The notes: generated from the letters alone by a model not told the origin. A stretch of DNA of 64,000 nucleotides from Pseudomaricurvus sp033283175 (GCA_033283175.1 JAWMQM010000001.1:1612001-1676000), one strand, 5' to 3'; counted from the first letter of the stretch, positions 27,031-35,555 are shown. A program made the numbers and translations.

Positions 27031-27502
27031 TGCTCTTCTCTTGTAGGAGTTCGGAGATATCCGGGGTCAGTTCCAGATAGCCTATGCTGCCCGGGTGCCG
27101 GCGCAGCTGTTGCAACATGGTGGTGCTGTCAGGGACTTCATTGGGGGCCTGTCCGGTGCCGGTGTAGACCAGTCGGTCCCAGTGGCGGCGCAGCTGATGT
27201 GGCAGTAATGCCAGCACCTGTTGCACAAAGTGCTGGTGAGCGGGGCTCTGGTCGGGCATGACATAGGCCCGGATCGGCGTGCCATCGCTCCAGCGGCGGG
27301 CATTCATGGAGAAGATGGCGCGAATTTCGTTGATCTGCAGGTTTTCCCGGTAGGGAGGGGGATTCAGTAATACGGCAATCCGGTGTGGTGCGCTGTCTGT
27401 ATCGGCGGCACGCGCACTCCCGCAGGCGGCAATAAGCAGCCACAGCATAAGGCATCTCAGGTATGAGAGCGGGGCGGGAATGTGACGATGATGGTGCGTC
27501 AT
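26996..27502 (-). CDS. Short periplasmic phosphate-binding-like (PstS-type) protein
   Basis: 168 residues from ATG 27502; a later ATG at 27448 is possible. The signal sequence contains LIAAC, which fits a lipobox, and also ARA|AD, which fits signal peptidase I, so lipoprotein status is open. The mature part resembles a truncated periplasmic binding protein of the phosphate/PstS type: a conserved NEIRAIFSMNARRWSDGTPI block and a GSIGYLELTPDI block. At about 140 mature residues it is far shorter than true PstS (about 300) and lacks transporter neighbours. It is the first gene of the trio with the barrel and the GGDEF-EAL protein. I infer a sensory rather than a transport role. Confidence 0.65.
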   Translation of the reverse strand: MTHHHRHIPAPLSYLRCLMLWLLIAACGSARAADTDSAPHRIAVLLNPPPYRENLQINEIRAIFSMNARRWSDGTPIRAYVMPDQSPAHQHFVQQVLALLPHQLRRHWDRLVYTGTGQAPNEVPDSTTMLQQLRRHPGSIGYLELTPDISELLQEKSNESLIIVDITL

Positions 27503-27573
27503 GGAGCTTTGGTGCAAAAGTCCTCCACACGCTGGGGTAAATTGCACTGGCAATGCCGATTCAAGATTCTGGC

Positions 27574-27603
27574 ATTGTAATGCAAGATAGACCCTCCTGT
27601 TAC
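27574..27603 (-). promoter_or_regulatory. Putative promoter of the PstS-like/barrel/GGDEF-EAL operon
   Basis: On the minus strand GTAACA (27603-27598) and TACAAT (27579-27574) are 18 bases apart. Transcription would begin near 27567, giving a leader of about 65 bases. Confidence 0.35.
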
Positions 27604-27631
27604 CCCGATTCGTACCCAATTACCGGATGAG

Positions 27632-27662
27632 TTGATGGTTAACAATACCTTCATGGTAAAAT
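27632..27662 (+). promoter_or_regulatory. Putative promoter for miaA
   Basis: TTGATG (27632-27637) and TAAAAT (27657-27662) are 19 bases apart. The -10 box ends 6 bases before the miaA ATG, so transcription could start at or next to the start codon (leaderless). Confidence 0.3.
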
Positions 27663-27668
27663 GCAATA

Positions 27669-28667
27669 ATGCACGACAGCAATGTTTTTTCTGGCGACAA
27701 TGGCCGCCCTCTGGTGGTCTTCCTGATGGGGCCTACAGCCTCGGGCAAGACCGATCTGGCCATCGCCCTGCATCAGCGACTGCCCATGGATATCATCAGC
27801 GTCGATTCGGCACTGGTCTACCGGGGGCTGGATATTGGTTCTGCCAAACCCGATGCCCGGGAGCTGGCGCAGGCTCCGCACCGACTGCTGGACCTGAGGG
27901 ATCCGGCCGAACCCTATTCCGCCGCCGATTTTCGCGAGGATGCACTGCGGGCGATTGAGGAAATTCACGCGGCGGGTCGCATACCCTTGCTGGTGGGTGG
28001 CACCATGATGTATTTCAAGGCGCTGCTGGAGGGGTTCGCGGATATGCCCGCCGCCGATGCGGGGGTGAGGGCTGCCATTGAGGCCGACGCCGGGCGCCAC
28101 GGCTGGCCCTGGGTGCACCAGCAGCTGGCGGCAGTCGATCCCGACTCTGCCGCCCAGATTCACCCCAATCACTCCCAGCGCCTGAGTCGGGCACTGGAGG
28201 TGTACCGTGTCAGCGGCCAGACCATGACCGCCTTGCGCCAGAAACAGGAGCGTCAGGATCAGGATCTGCGGCAGCGCTACGACGTGCTGCAGGTGGCCAT
28301 CATGCCTCGCCAGCGCAAGGTGCTGCATGAGCGTATCGAGAGGCGCTTCCTGCGTATGCTGGAGCAGGGTTTTCTGGCGGAAGTGGAGGCGCTGCACCGG
28401 AGACCGGATCTGCACCGTGAGCTTCCGGCAATCCGCGCTGTGGGTTACCGCCAGGTGTGGGAGTACCTGGATGGCGACTGCAGCTACGAAGAGATGGTGG
28501 AGCGGGGCATTGCCGCCACCCGTCAGCTGGCCAAGCGCCAGTTGACCTGGCTGCGGGGCTGGCCCGATCTGCATACGATCTATACGGACACGGAGGCTGG
28601 TCAAAATCGTCAAAATTTTGAGCTGCTGAACGAATTTTTGAACTTTTTACCGAAACTGCCCCTATAA
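27669..28667 (+). CDS. miaA: tRNA dimethylallyltransferase
   Basis: 332 residues. Adds a dimethylallyl group to A37 of UNN-decoding tRNAs. P-loop GPTASGKT at 21-28, DSALVYRGLDIGSAKP, DLRDPAEPYSAADF and the tRNA-contacting AIRAVGYRQVWEYLDG are all present. The start gives the normal short lead before MGPTASGKT but has no Shine-Dalgarno. In many gammaproteobacteria miaA directly follows mutL; here 4.3 kb of opposite-strand cassette separates them. hfq follows. Confidence 0.96.
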   Translation: MHDSNVFSGDNGRPLVVFLMGPTASGKTDLAIALHQRLPMDIISVDSALVYRGLDIGSAKPDARELAQAPHRLLDLRDPAEPYSAADFREDALRAIEEIHAAGRIPLLVGGTMMYFKALLEGFADMPAADAGVRAAIEADAGRHGWPWVHQQLAAVDPDSAAQIHPNHSQRLSRALEVYRVSGQTMTALRQKQERQDQDLRQRYDVLQVAIMPRQRKVLHERIERRFLRMLEQGFLAEVEALHRRPDLHRELPAIRAVGYRQVWEYLDGDCSYEEMVERGIAATRQLAKRQLTWLRGWPDLHTIYTDTEAGQNRQNFELLNEFLNFLPKLPL

Positions 28668-28668
28668 T
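28638..28668 (+). promoter_or_regulatory. Putative hfq promoter inside the miaA 3' end
   Basis: TTGAAC (28638-28643) and a perfect TATAAT (28663-28668) are 19 bases apart. The -10 box overlaps the miaA stop codon (28665-28667). The resulting hfq leader is about 115 bases. Internal hfq promoters within miaA are known in E. coli. Confidence 0.5.
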
Positions 28669-28791
28669 AGGGCGGTGCTATCAGGTTTCTGGTGTGCCGT
28701 CAGTCAAAGTCAGTTCATTAAACGCTTGTTGGCCAGTCTGACCATTAGCAGATTGGTGTTTTTGCTTGTTTCTGAATGAAGGAGAATAACT

Positions 28792-29052
28792 ATGTCAAAG
28801 GGGCACAGCTTACAAGACCCTTATTTGAATGTTCTGCGCAAAGAGCGCATTCCGGTTTCCATCTATCTGGTTAACGGCATTAAGTTACAGGGGCAGATCG
28901 AGTCCTTCGATCAGTTTGTCGTACTGCTGAAAAATACCGTCAGCCAGATGGTTTACAAACACGCGATTTCTACCGTGGTGCCTTCCCGCCCGGTGCGTGT
29001 TCCCATGCTGAACCCTGCGGCCTCTGCCGATGGGGAAGAAAGCGAGTCCTGA
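28792..29052 (+). CDS. hfq: RNA chaperone Hfq
   Basis: 86 residues. Hexameric Sm-like RNA chaperone for sRNA-mRNA pairing. Sm1 is visible as SIYLVNGIKLQGQIESFDQF and Sm2 as VYKHAISTVVP. The N-terminal KGHSLQDPYLNVLRKERIPV is nearly invariant in the family. The ribosome site AAGGAG is at ideal spacing. The C-terminal tail is short, as in Pseudomonas. It is followed 17 bases later by hflX. Confidence 0.98.
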   Translation: MSKGHSLQDPYLNVLRKERIPVSIYLVNGIKLQGQIESFDQFVVLLKNTVSQMVYKHAISTVVPSRPVRVPMLNPAASADGEESES

Positions 29053-29069
29053 TACCCTGAGGTACGTGG

Positions 29070-30359
29070 TTGTTTTTTGAGCGTCCCGAATCCGGTGAAC
29101 TGGCGGTGCTGGTTCACCTGGAATTTCCCCAACACACCGACCCGGATGATCCCCGCGAATTCGAAGAGCTGGTGCTGTCAGCCGGCGGTGATCCCGTTGC
29201 CATGATTTCCGGCCATCGAGCCACTCCTCACGCCCGCTACTTTGTCGGTACCGGCAAGCTCGAAGAGCTGCGGGAGTGTGTCGAAACGCACGGTGCCGAG
29301 CTGGTGATCTTCAATCACACCCTGAGCCCCAGCCAGGAGCGCAACCTGGAGAAGGAGCTCAAGTGCCGGGTGCTGGACCGCACCGGCCTGATCCTCGATA
29401 TCTTTGCCCAGCGCGCCCGCACCCATGAGGGCAAGCTGCAGGTGGAGCTGGCGCAACTGCGTCACATGTCCACCCGGCTGATTCGCGGCTGGACCCACTT
29501 GGAGCGTCAGAAAGGGGGTATTGGCCTTCGCGGTCCCGGTGAAACCCAGCTGGAAACCGACCGTCGCCTGCTGCGGGTACGCATCAAGTCCATCGAAAAA
29601 AGGCTGGAAAAGGTGCGCAAGCAGCGGGACCAGGGCCGTCGTGCCCGGCGCCGTGCCGAGGTGCCTACCGTGTCGCTGGTGGGTTACACCAACGCCGGCA
29701 AGTCCACCCTGTTCAACTGCATCACTGCGGCCGGGGTTTACGTCCAGGACCAGCTGTTTGCTACGCTGGATCCCACCATGCGCCGCATCGAGCTGCCCAC
29801 CCTGGGGCCGGCGGTGCTGGCGGATACGGTGGGCTTTATCAGCCACCTGCCGCACCGCCTGGTGCAGGCATTCCGGGCAACCCTGGAAGAAGCGGCCAGT
29901 GCCGATCTGCTGCTGCACGTGATTGATGCCGCCGCGGAAGAGCGCAGCCGTAACATTGAACAGGTGGAAGAGGTGCTGGAGGAGATTGGCGCTGCTGACC
30001 TGCCCCAGCTCAAGGTGTACAACAAGATCGACCTGCTGGAGGAGTTGCAGCCACGCATTGATCGCAACGACCAGGGGCGACCGATTGCTGTATGGTTGTC
30101 GGCGCAGAGCGGCGTCGGCGTGGAGCTGTTGCTGGAAGCGCTGGCGGAACTGCTGGGCGAGGACCGGGTGGTGCAGACTCTCATTCTGGCGCCGGCGCAG
30201 GCGCGCTTGCGTGCCCGGCTCTATGCCTGTCACGCTGTGACTCACGAAGACTACACTGACTGTGGGGATATGGAGCTGGCCATCAATGTGCCAAAGTCCG
30301 ATCTGTTGCGTATCCTCAGTCAGGAGCATCTGCAGTATGACGAGTTGCGCTGGCATTGA
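29070..30359 (+). CDS. hflX: Ribosome-associated GTPase HflX
   Basis: 429 residues from a TTG at 29070, chosen because MFFERPESGE is the usual Pseudomonas-type start and GAGGT lies at good spacing. HflX splits stalled or heat-damaged ribosomes. It has an N-terminal HflX domain with the GTGKLEEL motif, a coiled linker, GPGETQLETDRRLLR, and a GTPase domain with GYTNAGKST near residue 205, DTVGFISHLPH, and NKID. It lies in the hfq-hflX-hflK-hflC cluster. Confidence 0.96.
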   Translation: MFFERPESGELAVLVHLEFPQHTDPDDPREFEELVLSAGGDPVAMISGHRATPHARYFVGTGKLEELRECVETHGAELVIFNHTLSPSQERNLEKELKCRVLDRTGLILDIFAQRARTHEGKLQVELAQLRHMSTRLIRGWTHLERQKGGIGLRGPGETQLETDRRLLRVRIKSIEKRLEKVRKQRDQGRRARRRAEVPTVSLVGYTNAGKSTLFNCITAAGVYVQDQLFATLDPTMRRIELPTLGPAVLADTVGFISHLPHRLVQAFRATLEEAASADLLLHVIDAAAEERSRNIEQVEEVLEEIGAADLPQLKVYNKIDLLEELQPRIDRNDQGRPIAVWLSAQSGVGVELLLEALAELLGEDRVVQTLILAPAQARLRARLYACHAVTHEDYTDCGDMELAINVPKSDLLRILSQEHLQYDELRWH

Positions 30360-30436
30360 ACCGGCGCGCGTCAGAACAAATAAGCAAAGACGCTAAAGAA
30401 CACAGATCAGCAACCGTTAAGGCAGAGTTAATTCGG

Positions 30437-30464
30437 TTAACAATAACAGTGGCTTTGTTAGAAT
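30437..30464 (+). promoter_or_regulatory. Putative hflKC promoter
   Basis: TTAACA (30437-30442), 16-base spacer, TAGAAT (30459-30464), in the 157-base gap after hflX. AT-rich compared with its surroundings. Confidence 0.45.
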
Positions 30465-30516
30465 CGCTGTCGCTTTGATGGTCGCAGACCAGGAAATTTA
30501 AAAACGGAGATGAACT

Positions 30517-31671
30517 ATGGCCTGGAACGAACCGGGTGGTAACGATCAGGACCCATGGGGAGGCAGAAAAGGTGGTGATGGACCACCGGATCTGGATGAG
30601 GCCCTGAAAAAATTTCAGGAGAAACTGAACGGCATATTCGGCGGCGGCTCCGGCGGTAGCGGGAGTTCCGGAGGTGGCTTCAGTGGCAGCCTGCTGGGTC
30701 TGCTGCTGGTAGGTGCCCTGGTGGTCTATGGCCTGTTCGGTATCTATCAGGTCAACGAGCAGGAGCGTGCCGTGGTGCTGCGCCTGGGGGTCTATCACGA
30801 TACCGTGGGGCCGGGCCTGCACTGGAACCCGCCTTTGATTGATCAGGTCTTTCCGGTCAACGTCACCAAGGTGCGCTCGCGCAGTGCCCGCGGTCAGATG
30901 CTGACCCAGGATCTGAATATCGTCGACGTAACCCTCTCCGTGCAGTACGAGATCGGTGATGTCAAAAGCTTCGTGCTGAATGTGCGTGATCCCGAGAGCT
31001 CACTGGTACAGGCCACCGACAGTGCCCTGCGTCATGTGGTGGGCTCCAGCCCTATGCACGAGGTGCTGACTGAAGGCCGTGAGAAGATCGCCATTGAAGT
31101 GCAGACGCGCTTGCAGGCGTACCTGGACTCTTACCAGACCGGTATCAGTCTCGGTACGGTGAACGTGGAAGACACCTCTCCGCCTCGTGAAGTGCAGGCG
31201 GCGTTCGATGACGTGAACAAGGCGCGGGAAGATGAGGAGCGGCTGAAGAACGAAGCCCAGACCTACTCCAACGGCATCCTGCCGGAAGCACGTGGTGCGG
31301 CGCAGCGCGTGATCGAGGAGGCCATGGCCTACCGCGAACAGGTGGTGGCCAAGGCAGAGGGTGAGGCCAAGCGCTTTGAGCAGCTGCTGACCGAGTATCG
31401 CAAGGCGCCGAAAGTGACCCGTGAGCGTCTCTATATCGATGCCATGCAGGAAGTGATGTCAAACAGCTCCAAGGTGATGGTGGATGTGAAGGGTGGTAAC
31501 AACATGCTCTATCTGCCGCTGGACAAGATCATCGGCAGTGGCAGCAAGCCGGTGACTTCCGGTCGCGCGGAGGATGTCTCCCCCGATGTGATTCGTGAGA
31601 TTGCCGATCAGGTGGCCGATCAGTTGCGCCGTGAGTCAATCAACAACACCCGTCGCAGGGAGGTGCGCTGA
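30517..31671 (+). CDS. hflK: FtsH protease modulator HflK
   Basis: 384 residues. With HflC it forms the SPFH/stomatin-type cage around the FtsH protease at the inner membrane. A Gly/Ser-rich N-terminal region (GGDGPPDLDEAL, then GGGSGGSGSSGGG) comes before one TM helix (about 62-82), followed by the SPFH domain and a long helical region rich in AEGEAKRFEQLL-type heptads. Length is near the family norm. hflC starts 2 bases after the stop. Confidence 0.95.
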   Translation: MAWNEPGGNDQDPWGGRKGGDGPPDLDEALKKFQEKLNGIFGGGSGGSGSSGGGFSGSLLGLLLVGALVVYGLFGIYQVNEQERAVVLRLGVYHDTVGPGLHWNPPLIDQVFPVNVTKVRSRSARGQMLTQDLNIVDVTLSVQYEIGDVKSFVLNVRDPESSLVQATDSALRHVVGSSPMHEVLTEGREKIAIEVQTRLQAYLDSYQTGISLGTVNVEDTSPPREVQAAFDDVNKAREDEERLKNEAQTYSNGILPEARGAAQRVIEEAMAYREQVVAKAEGEAKRFEQLLTEYRKAPKVTRERLYIDAMQEVMSNSSKVMVDVKGGNNMLYLPLDKIIGSGSKPVTSGRAEDVSPDVIREIADQVADQLRRESINNTRRREVR

Positions 31672-31673
31672 TT

Positions 31674-32546
31674 ATGAATAACAAATTGTTTGCCGCCGTG
31701 GTGGCGGTGTTGCTGGCGGTTGTGCTGGCGTCCAACACCCTCTACATCATTCACGCCACCGAGCGTGGGGTGCTGCTCAAGTTCGGTAAGGTGGTGGAGG
31801 CTGATCTGCCGCCCGGTCTGCACTGGAAGTTGCCCATGGTGCACGAGGTGCGCAAGTTTGACGCCCGTATCCTGACCCTGGATGCGCGCCCCGAGCGTTT
31901 CCTGACGGTGGAGAAGAAAGGCATTATCGTCGACTCCTTCGCCAAGTGGCGGATTCAGGATGTCGGCACTTTCTACACCTCCACCAACGGTGAGGAGTCT
32001 CGGGTCGAGCAGCTGCTGGCGCAGCGCATCAACGAAGGCCTGCGCAACCAGTTTGCCACCCGCTCCCTGCAGGAGGTGGTAAGTGGTGAGCGTGACCAGT
32101 TGATGGAAGACCTGACCGGCAGCCTCAACAAGCTCACTCTGGAGCGCTACGGTATCCAGCTGGTGGACGTGCGCGTGAAGCGCATCGACCTGCCGGAGCA
32201 GGTGAGTGATTCGGTGTTCAGCCGTATGACCACCGAGCGTGAGCGGGAAGCCCGTGAGCACCGCTCCAAGGGTAAGGAGCAGGCTGAAGTGATTCGCGCC
32301 GACGCCGATCGCCAGCGCACCATTCTCGAGGCCGAGGCCTATCGTGATGCGGAGCAGATGCGTGGTGAAGGTGACGCCAAGGCGGCAGCCATCTACGCGG
32401 CCGCTTATAATCAGGATCCGGAGTTCTACAGCTTTATGCGCAGTCTCACTGCCTATAAGGAGTCCTTCCAGACCAAGGGCGATGTGCTGCTGGTGGCGCC
32501 GGACAGCGAGTTCTTCCGCTACCTCAAGGACAAGACCCCCGAGTAG
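31674..32546 (+). CDS. hflC: FtsH protease modulator HflC
   Basis: 290 residues. Partner of HflK. An N-terminal TM helix (about 5-23) is followed by the SPFH domain with ERGVLLKFGKVVEADLPPG and a helical arm with REAREHRSKGKEQAEVIRAD. Two bases separate it from hflK, indicating tight co-translation and matched dosage. A strong terminator 60 bases after the stop ends the unit. Confidence 0.96.
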   Translation: MNNKLFAAVVAVLLAVVLASNTLYIIHATERGVLLKFGKVVEADLPPGLHWKLPMVHEVRKFDARILTLDARPERFLTVEKKGIIVDSFAKWRIQDVGTFYTSTNGEESRVEQLLAQRINEGLRNQFATRSLQEVVSGERDQLMEDLTGSLNKLTLERYGIQLVDVRVKRIDLPEQVSDSVFSRMTTEREREAREHRSKGKEQAEVIRADADRQRTILEAEAYRDAEQMRGEGDAKAAAIYAAAYNQDPEFYSFMRSLTAYKESFQTKGDVLLVAPDSEFFRYLKDKTPE

Positions 32547-32606
32547 GTCGAAAGCCGCGCCGCGCCTGCGTTGTTACGCAGTGCGCATCGGTGGTAGAAT
32601 GCATCA

Positions 32607-32634
32607 ACCGGGCCCGAACAGGCCCGGTTTTTTT
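32607..32634 (+). terminator. Rho-independent terminator after hflC
   Basis: ACCGGGCC (32607-32614), 6-base loop, GGCCCGGT (32621-32628), then T7. A textbook terminator. It separates hflKC from the DUF2065-hisZ-purA group. Confidence 0.92.
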
Positions 32635-32705
32635 GTGTCTGGCAGATCCGTAATTCTGCCGGCGCCAAGATTTTACAGTCCTCGGAATACAGGCAAGCGC
32701 CGGTC

Positions 32706-32891
32706 ATGTGGGAAGAGTTGGGAAAGGCGTTCTGCCTGATGCTGGTACTGGAGGGGATTTTACCCTTCCTCTACCCCCAGCGCTGGCGCCGTATGGTGGC
32801 GACCCTCGCGCAGGTTAGCGACCAGCAGCTGCGCCTGGTGGGACTGTTGAGCATGCTGGCCGGTGCCGGCCTGCTGTACCTGATTCACTGA
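32706..32891 (+). CDS. DUF2065 (YjeT-like) small membrane protein
   Basis: 61 residues with two hydrophobic helices (about 6-23 and 41-59) and a basic middle (PQRWRRMV). The pattern MWEELGKAFCLMLVLEGILP and the final LLSMLAGAGLLYLIH match DUF2065/YjeT, which regularly sits between hflC and hisZ or purA in gammaproteobacteria. Function unknown. It must have its own promoter or read-through, as the hflC terminator lies 72 bases upstream. Confidence 0.85.
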   Translation: MWEELGKAFCLMLVLEGILPFLYPQRWRRMVATLAQVSDQQLRLVGLLSMLAGAGLLYLIH

Positions 32892-32953
32892 ACGGCGGGT
32901 TGCCGGCTCCGGTGCCGGAGTCCTGGCCTGCCTCAAGAGGTTGAACATCACCC

Positions 32954-34135
32954 ATGACCTACGCTGACCGTTGGTTATTGCCTGATGGCGTCGAAGATAT
33001 CCTGCCTGAGAAGGCCGCCCGTATAGAGACGCTGAGACGGCGGCTGCTGGATCTCTACCAGCGCTGGGGCTATGAGCTGGTGATCCCGCCGCTGATTGAG
33101 TACACCGAGTCCCTGTTGATCGGTCTGGGCAGTGACATCGACCTGATGACCTTCAAGATTACCGATCAGCTCTCCGGTCGCACCATGGGTATTCGTGCGG
33201 ATATTACCCCGCAAACCGCCCGTATTGATGCCCACAGCCTGCAGCGCAGCGGGCCGTCCCGACTCTGCTACGCCGGCCATGTACTCTTTACCCGCCCCAA
33301 GTCCCCGCTGGGTACCCGTTCACCGATCCACGCCGGTGTCGAGCTCTATGGTGAGGCCGGGGTAGAGGCGGATGTCGAAGTGATTTGCCTGTTGCTGGCG
33401 TCGCTGCAGGCCTGTGGCTTGCAGCAGCTGAATATCGACCTGGGGCACGTGGAGATTTACCGCAGCCTGGCCGACATGGCCGGCCTGGACACCACCCAGG
33501 AGAGCGAGCTGTTTGACCTGCTGCAGAGCAAGGCAGTGGCCGATATCAGCGCCTGGGTGGATGCCAACGTCAAACAGGCCGCGGTCGCCGCCATGCTCAA
33601 GGCGCTGCCGCAACTGGCGGGTGACCGCACCATCCTCAAGGCGGCGCGGGAAAAGCTGACCGCCGCTCCGGCAGCGGTGTCTGAGGCGCTGGATACCCTG
33701 GACGCGATCGCGGCCAGCCTGACAGAGCGCTATCCGCAGGCGCGCCTCTACTTTGATTTAAGTGAGCTGCGGGGCTACAACTATCACACCGGCGTGGTGT
33801 TTGCGGCCTTCGCCCCGGGCTTTGGTGTCTCGGTGGCCAACGGCGGTCGCTACGACCACGTGGGTGAAGTGTTTGGCAATGCCCGCCCGGCCACCGGTTT
33901 TGCGATCGATATTACCGCCATCGACAAGCTGGTGCGGGTGCCGCCCCCGTCCCACGGTGCTGTTTTTGCGCCCCACAGTGATGAGCCCGGCTGGTGGCAG
34001 GAGATCAATCGCCTGCGAGAGCAGGGCGAAGTGGTGGTGTGTGGCTTTCCCGGTCAGGGCGTGGCGGATGTACACGCCGATTGCGACCGGCAGCTGGTAT
34101 TCGAACATGGGCGCTTCTCTGTGAAGTCTCTCTGA
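32954..34135 (+). CDS. hisZ: ATP phosphoribosyltransferase regulatory subunit
   Basis: 393 residues. A histidyl-tRNA-synthetase paralogue that activates the short form of HisG and senses histidine. HisRS-like motif 2 region RADITPQTARIDAHSLQR and the late GRYDHVGEVFGNARPATGF are visible; the anticodon-binding domain is absent, as expected. Its presence predicts a short-form hisG elsewhere in the genome. It is followed 35 bases later by purA, as in Pseudomonas. Confidence 0.95.
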   Translation: MTYADRWLLPDGVEDILPEKAARIETLRRRLLDLYQRWGYELVIPPLIEYTESLLIGLGSDIDLMTFKITDQLSGRTMGIRADITPQTARIDAHSLQRSGPSRLCYAGHVLFTRPKSPLGTRSPIHAGVELYGEAGVEADVEVICLLLASLQACGLQQLNIDLGHVEIYRSLADMAGLDTTQESELFDLLQSKAVADISAWVDANVKQAAVAAMLKALPQLAGDRTILKAAREKLTAAPAAVSEALDTLDAIAASLTERYPQARLYFDLSELRGYNYHTGVVFAAFAPGFGVSVANGGRYDHVGEVFGNARPATGFAIDITAIDKLVRVPPPSHGAVFAPHSDEPGWWQEINRLREQGEVVVCGFPGQGVADVHADCDRQLVFEHGRFSVKSL

Positions 34136-34170
34136 ATCTGTTAATTCCCTCTACACGAGTTATCTGAACG

Positions 34171-35463
34171 ATGGGCAAGAACGTTGTTGTGCTGGGCACC
34201 CAATGGGGTGACGAAGGCAAAGGTAAAATTGTTGACCTGCTGACCGACCAGGTGTCGCTGGTGACCCGCTTTCAGGGCGGTCATAACGCCGGCCATACGC
34301 TGGTGATCGACGGCAAGAAGACGGTTCTGCATCTCATCCCCTCCGGCATCCTGCGTGCCGATGTGACCTGCATGATTGGCAACGGTGTGGTGCTGGCCCC
34401 CGATGCCCTGATCAAGGAGATGGCTGGCCTGGAAGCCACCGGTGTGCCGGTGCGCGAGCGCCTGCGCCTGTCCCCCGCCTGTCCGCTGATCCTGCCTTAT
34501 CACGTGGCGTTGGATCTGGCCCGCGAAGCGGCCCGCGGCAATGCCAAGATCGGCACCACCGGTCGCGGTATTGGCCCGGCCTACGAAGACAAGGTGGCCC
34601 GTCGCGGCCTGCGCCTGGGTGACCTGATGTGTCCCGAGCGCTTTGCCACCAAGCTGAAAGAGGTGCTGGAGTACCACAACTTCGCACTGGTGAACTACTA
34701 CAAGGCCGAAGCGGTGGACTACGACACCGTGCTGCAGGACGCGCTGGCCTGGGGTGAGCAGCTGCGGCCGATGGTGGCAGACGTTACTGACCTGCTGCAC
34801 ACCGCCCGCGAAAATGGCGAAAGCATTTTGTTTGAAGGTGCCCAGGGTTCCCTGCTGGATATCGACCACGGTACCTACCCGTTTGTGACCTCGTCCAACA
34901 CCACCGCCGGCGGTACCGCCACCGGTTCCGGTTTTGGCCCTCTCTACCTGGACTATGTACTGGGCATCACCAAGGCCTACACCACCCGCGTCGGCGGTGG
35001 CCCATTCCCCACCGAGCTGGAGTGTGCGGTGGGCAAGCACCTGGGTGAGAAAGGTCACGAGTTCGGTGCCACTACCGGTCGTCAGCGCCGTACCGGCTGG
35101 TTCGATGCCGTCGCCGTGCGTCACGCCATCCGCATCAACAGCATCTCCGGCCTCTGCCTCACCAAGCTGGATGTACTGGATGGCCTGGAGACGGTCAAAA
35201 TCTGTATCGGCTACCAGGACAGCCAGGGCAATACCATTGGTATTCCTGCGGATGCGGAAGGCTGGGAAGAGGTGGTGCCGGTTTACGAAGAGATGTCCGG
35301 CTGGAGCGACAGCACCGTGGGCGCCAAGAGTTGGGACGAGCTGCCGGCGGAGGCCCAGGCCTACATCAAGCGTCTGGAAGAGCTGGTGGGCGCCCCTGCC
35401 GATATCATCTCCACTGGCCCGGATCGGGTGGAGACCATCGTGCTGCGTCACCCCTTCGCCTGA
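34171..35463 (+). CDS. purA: Adenylosuccinate synthetase
   Basis: 430 residues. Joins IMP and aspartate using GTP, the first committed step to AMP. The N-terminal GTQWGDEGKGK (9-19) is the P-loop-like motif with the catalytic aspartate D14. TGRGIGPAYEDKVARRG, EGAQGSLLDIDHGTYP and TGRQRRTGWFDAVAVRH are all family signatures. Tandem hairpins follow the stop. Confidence 0.98.
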   Translation: MGKNVVVLGTQWGDEGKGKIVDLLTDQVSLVTRFQGGHNAGHTLVIDGKKTVLHLIPSGILRADVTCMIGNGVVLAPDALIKEMAGLEATGVPVRERLRLSPACPLILPYHVALDLAREAARGNAKIGTTGRGIGPAYEDKVARRGLRLGDLMCPERFATKLKEVLEYHNFALVNYYKAEAVDYDTVLQDALAWGEQLRPMVADVTDLLHTARENGESILFEGAQGSLLDIDHGTYPFVTSSNTTAGGTATGSGFGPLYLDYVLGITKAYTTRVGGGPFPTELECAVGKHLGEKGHEFGATTGRQRRTGWFDAVAVRHAIRINSISGLCLTKLDVLDGLETVKICIGYQDSQGNTIGIPADAEGWEEVVPVYEEMSGWSDSTVGAKSWDELPAEAQAYIKRLEELVGAPADIISTGPDRVETIVLRHPFA

Positions 35464-35476
35464 CCGACGTGCACTC

Positions 35477-35500
35477 TGCGGATGGTTAGAACCATCCGCA
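35477..35500 (+). other. Hairpin after purA
   Basis: TGCGGATGGTT pairs perfectly with AACCATCCGCA over 2 central bases. It abuts the bidirectional terminator at 35501. No T-run of its own. Confidence 0.55.
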
Positions 35501-35540
35501 GCCACAAAAAAGCCGCCTTTCATGGCGGCTTTTTTGTGGC
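35501..35540. terminator. Bidirectional terminator between purA and the hisA-like gene
   Basis: A perfect 17-bp inverted repeat: GCCACAAAAAAGCCGCC on the left and its complement on the right, with a 6-base loop. Reading either way gives a GC stem and a T6 run, so it serves purA (plus) and the convergent hisA-like gene (minus). Confidence 0.92.
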
Positions 35541-35555
35541 TGCTCATCTGACAGC

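Noticed and set aside
26996..27502. Part of a Pst-type phosphate ABC transporter
   Set aside because: The protein is about half length and there are no permease, ATPase or PhoU genes nearby.
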